Source of the DNA: Flammula alnicola
Taxonomy: Eukaryota > Basidiomycota > Agaricomycetes > Agaricales > Strophariaceae
Assembly: GCA_015499995.1 (NCBI GenBank)
Contig: JADNRV010000053.1
Location: forward strand, 1-64,000
Direction: 5' to 3'
Length of the DNA stretch: 64,000 nt
A program made the translations under genes and the position numbers. The notes under the pieces are model-generated. The model was not told where the DNA came from. It ran no database searches and worked only from the letters and a program-made list of their open reading frames with translations. Below are positions 59,920 to 64,000 of the stretch, one piece after another (position 1 is the first letter of the stretch; every line of letters begins with the position of its first letter).

Positions 59920-60422
59920 GCTGGGTATTTTTCTAGCGGTTGCTGCTAGTGCGACAAATTGGTAACTGGATCCTGGAACGCCTCGTCATCAATGATGTCG
60001 CGAAGTCAGAGCTCGCTGGTCGAGTTGCAGGAACGGTTCATCCCATTATCCGTTGTACTTTCTTCTCGCTGGATGTTGTATTAGTTGTTGTTCCCTTTCG
60101 TCTCGCTTCTGTTCAGTTGTTTTCGTTTCTCTGTTGTCGCAATTGCTCTGTTTTGCATATGTCCTGTCCTGATACCCGATACCGTGCCCTCTGATAATCA
60201 CCATCCACAAACAACTTTCATGCATACCACACGTTCTCCTTTTCTTAATCAAAAGTAGATCTGTCAATGAATTCACGATTTCAAAGCTGTACAATTTTTT
60301 GTTTGAACAATTACAAGAGGAAGACAGACTTTCTTCGAAATATGGTACAAGGATTTATTTTCGTCGGACTGATTCGACGTTGTACGCCTTCTGATGTTGA
60401 ATAGGGCTTCGCTCCTCCGGCT
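59920..60422. other. Convergent 3' region, kinesin / GFA gene
   Basis: 3' flanks of two convergent genes. T-rich blocks near 60060-60130. No gene seen. Confidence 0.4.
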
Positions 60423-61149
60423 TCAGGCTTTGTAGAGGTGGTGCTTCTTGTGCCAATTTTCCAACGAGTCTGGGGCGTATCCATCGTATACCTTCTTGTC
60501 TCCTTCAGGAAGGCGGACGTAAGCAGGCTTGGAGTCGAGTTTAATACAAACCTGCCCGGGTGGTCAGTCTCGAACTGGTCATTCGAGTCGAAAAATAATC
60601 ACCAATGTCTTTGGAGACTCTAACTCCGGAGAGTCTATCGCAGATGCGAAGGGGTGGATTAACTCAGGCCTATGTAAGGTATTTCAATAAGATAATTTAG
60701 AAGACCACGATACTGAATTCAAAGCACATACCAAGTCTCATCATAAAGCCAGAGCATACTGGAGCATTTCTTGCAGAAGTTCCTCTCGGAAGAGGCAATT
60801 TTTTCCTCCGGCGTATCGCGATTAAGCACGGCTTTGTACACACTATCATTTCAATTAGGAATGTTAATATTAAGAATGGTATACAGGATGGAAATCGCAC
60901 CTTAATTCTCCTTGCCTTCTACTTTCAATGTCTTACTATGGCCTCCGAGATTGATGGAACCGCCAACTCCGCCGACTTTACGACAGATCGAACAGAGGCA
61001 AAGCTATTGAAAGCATTTCAAAATAAAATCAGTCAAGATTTCAGACTTTCCGAGTGCCCAAAGTTCACCTGGTATGGCACTGGAGTGCTCGATTCGACCG
61101 AGAACCTCACAGCTCCGCAATGGCAACTTCCTTTCAATTCGACAGGCAT
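60423..61149 (-). CDS. GFA-family (CENP-V/GFA, DUF636) zinc protein, one-base break
   Basis: Small zinc protein of the glutathione-dependent formaldehyde-activating family; fungal members mostly lack a proven substrate. Exons 61149-61069, 61003-60901, 60842-60732, 60669-60603 and 60551-60423 have good GT..AG borders. Zinc ligands are visible in GSCHCGAVRFSVES, QLCLCSICRKVGG and NFCKKCSSMLWLYDE; the C-terminus reads PDSLENWHKKHHLYKA. Exon 2 ends with an in-frame TAA just before its donor (GAG AAT TAA G). Adding one base there makes the two sides meet in frame and gives 492 bp, 163 residues. So this is a pseudogene by one base or, as in two other genes here, a homopolymer-type base-call error. 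Confidence 0.75.
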
Positions 61150-64000
61150 TGGCGAGTGCTGGGATTTCTATCGAGGTCGTTGTAACCGTGTAATGGTGGT
61201 CAATTGGAGGGAAGAAGACTAGAATGCCGATGGATTCTGCCACTGAAAAAGTCTCCAGAACATGCCGATGAGAATCATGGTCAGTGACGTCGCGTTGCAC
61301 GTCAGACAGCTTTTTAAGACGAGAAATGGTGTCAAAACTGTGAGATCTTTGAAGAGAAGTATTATCAGATTGAATTCAGCAAAATCTCGGGAGCTGATAC
61401 CTTAAAGATGCTGATATTTAAGTTCAAAAGGGAGAGTTGCGCTGGAGTTTTGGCTGGAATAAGGCGAGGCCTAGGCCGACTTGAATAGCCGATATGTATA
61501 GCCGATACCGCGGAGATGCTAAGTTCAACAGCCGCCCGGCACCTTCCGCTAGACTATATAAACCCTTCCGAAAATTTCACACAACTCAAGAAGAAATGCC
61601 ACGCTGGTCGTTTTGAGGACTCCTACCATCGACACAGTGCCTTTGACTCTTCGGAGTCTATCATTCTTCGAGAGCAATACCAGAGCTAGGAAATGTCTTG
61701 GTGCATATGACCATGTCGGGGCATGTCGATTAATGCTGGGATATCTTTTGTCGTCGAGCTTGCTCCTTTTATTGTCAAGGTGTGTTTCTTTTCATTTGCT
61801 TCACACGTACCTACCCTTCTTTTCCATGATTTCAAAATTAAACTGATTTTAATGAGTCCAACTTGTCTTCGGATGGGGCTGCGGACAACCTATTGCTGAG
61901 ACTTTATCCATTTACTATCCTCTTTTATTGAGATGACATTACTGACGATCCTTTTTCCACAGTTCTTCTCTGGGTCTTTCTTCCCTTGTGTACATCATGT
62001 ACTTTTTTATACGATGTCAATGAATGCTTTGTAAACTCGCGTATGACAATTTCCCAACCACGTTTCGCTTGTTGGCATCTTCTCATGAGATATGATCCGT
62101 TCACTCTTTGTCTTGGTTCGGAGAAAGCCTGGCTATTCCATCTATTGCGTCAGCAGTCATACCTTCGAGAAGACTCCACTACGCTCCATGGGAAGACGAG
62201 CAGATAGTGTTTGGGACCACGATGAGATAGCGTTTGGTCAGGCAGATAAGCACATGGCCATCATCGGGCGATAGAAGCCACTCATGATGCATGCGCAGTG
62301 TCGAAACGTCATGACGGACCACGGTCGCACTACACCCGAGGCTGCGAAGTTGTCGATATTTATTGTGGTATGCCCGTCCCCGTCTGTTGGATTGTCTATG
62401 TGCACTTTGCTGTTCTTGACGGAAAGTTCCAACGGAGTCTTCCTTGCATTCCGTGACGGTGTTCCCATTTTCCACGTCCTTGTACTTTCTCGTAGCGGTG
62501 AGAAGCTTCGCGCGTTCATTGCAGCGCAAGGAAGCTTCTTGACTGATGTTGACCACTCTGGTCGACTTACCCAGAAAATATGTCGTCCGCCCCGGAAGTG
62601 ATGTCTTCGCCTGTCTTCTTATGTCAAATTTCTTGTCTCTGTCGCTGATTGCCAGTCATGGTCACGAACGCAGATCCGTCCGTCCGAGAACGCCAACGTC
62701 GAAGAAAAAGAAGAACACTTTGAGATCGAGGGGTCAAGCTCAAGCGTGACGTCGAGGTTCACAATCTTGAATCTCTTGCTTTCTCGTTCACTCGCCACCG
62801 CCACTACCGAGGAATATTCGCCAAACGATTGTTGCTGTGCGATCTACGTTCTGAGGTCGAAGGTACTCCTCATCTTGTTTCTTTATTACAAGATCTCGGA
62901 TTGACATTTAATTATAGAGCCTCTCTTTCATCTTGTCCTCGTCTCATGGAAGTCTCCGCTTATAGGGATCGGAGGTAGTTATCTTGTACTTTCGTTACAA
63001 GATCTCGGATTGACATTCAACAGATACCCTCGTTTTTCGTCTGCTCCTCGTCCTCGTGGAAATCATGTATCTTTGTCCCACAGTGTCATCGGCCAACTCA
63101 GAATTTTATAGTTCATGATATCAGAAAATAAACTCCTCGCTTCCTTGTTTCCCAGCTCAATATAACCGATCTGGGATGACCAGGAGGATGGCTATGAGGT
63201 CAATTTTAGAGAGAACCATTCATCGTATGTTCTGTTCCTTGTCTAATAATAACATCTGTGACGAGTTTCGACGATAAGACGGCTTTTTCATGTTCCAAAC
63301 TTTAACCCTCCGTCCGTTCAGTCAGTTCTCCGTTGTTCTCATGTCAGGATGCATCCGTCAGGCGTCGATGCTCGAATCGCATTGGCTATGGCATCGTTCA
63401 CTCACAGCCGAATTGTTCCGGTCTATTTCTCTCGTTGACGTAGGTACATGAGCGCGAAACATCGTGTCAACGCTAGACGCGTACACTCGCGGGAAACGTA
63501 CCGCACCGGCCATGGGTCGGGCGTCAATGTCGTAAGTCCTTCAACTCCAAAATTAATATCGCTAAAACTATCTGGTAGCTGAAGGACGTGCACTTCATTG
63601 ATTAATCCATACAGAGTACATAATTCGAATACTACTGATACAAAATTACACTTACAAAATCGATTCCAGTAAGATATCTAAGTATCTTTAAATAACACAA
63701 TACAGCACGTTCAGCGCGTAACTTTTAGTAATTTTGGATAGAACATGTCTATAGGAGTGGGTATCATGGTGGAGCATGAGAAAAGCTGGTCAGAACTGCA
63801 GCGCCTGTGGGATGGGGTAAGATTTGAGACCCGCTTCGGAGAGTCGCGTTGATTTGGTTCAGCCAGCCTTTCACGGTGCGATATCGATCTTCCACGTCAG
63901 ATCTCGAGAGCTGAGCTCCTCGAGGGCTAGTGGGAAATACCCCATTTTGTTTTGCTCCCTCGGCGTACCTTGCCAGCCAGTAGAACGGAATAGCATTGTA
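61150..64000. other. Gene-poor right end of window
   Basis: 2.85 kb without a gene I can support. Short ORFs (for example 62284-62601, 105 codons) have no domains or splice support. A tandem duplication is at 62872-63068. Confidence 0.4.
62872..63068 (+). repeat. Tandem duplication, about 108-bp spacing
   Basis: Two copies contain tacaagatctcggattgaca, then atttaa or attcaa, then cctc.ctttc..tcttgtcctcgtc, then tggaa.tc. They start near 62872 and 62980. Copy one contains a short extra piece. Confidence 0.65.

Noticed and set aside
1..64000. CRISPR arrays, bacterial operons or rRNA genes
   Set aside because: No regularly spaced direct repeats with unique spacers, no Shine-Dalgarno-led gene strings and no rRNA-like sequence; the genes are spliceosomal-intron rich.

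Overview
The window is nuclear DNA of a filamentous basidiomycete, most likely an Agaricomycete. Genes are split by many introns of about 45-70 bp (one cofilin intron is about 170 bp) with GT..AG ends. The protein set (fungal NACHT NTPases with WD40 repeats, secreted M43B metalloproteases, KHA1-type antiporter, POB3 of FACT, cofilin, alpha-actinin, a kinesin-7) fits that group. I rebuilt exon chains by hand. For twelve genes the summed exon lengths and reading frames close; three of these need one missing base each, all within or beside short homopolymers.

Region 1 (1-8790) is a nest of mobile elements: a 930-bp terminal-inverted-repeat (TIR) element carrying a tRNA-like Pol III box pair, then a gag-like zinc-knuckle gene cut in two by a 5.7-kb Mutator-like element with ~0.68-kb TIRs and a 10-bp target duplication, then a polypurine tract and a 507-bp LTR. 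Region 2 (8894-19225) holds a NACHT NTPase (-), a complete KHA1 K+/H+ antiporter (+) and two secreted M43B metalloproteases (-). Region 3 (19226-26931) is gene-poor: one hypothetical gene, a second TIR element and a broken NACHT piece.

Region 4 (26932-33434) is a housekeeping block: cofilin and alpha-actinin, two actin-filament proteins on the same strand, then POB3 diverging from alpha-actinin across 235 bp. Region 5 (33859-41665) holds a third M43B protease almost identical in structure to the first, an APH-like kinase, a NACHT-WD40 protein with 14 near-identical 43-residue WD repeats, and another NACHT fragment. Region 6 (41666-46329) is gene-poor with diverged tandem repeats. Region 7 (46330-52345) is a 1,839-residue protein ending in RA and PH domains. 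Region 8 (52346-64000) has a long gene-poor stretch, a kinesin-7, a GFA-family zinc protein with an apparent one-base deletion, and a gene-poor end.

The biology of most interest lies in the innate-immunity or allorecognition NTPases and their relics, interspersed with the secreted proteases, and in the layered transposon insertions at the left end. No prokaryotic-style system, CRISPR array or rRNA gene was seen.
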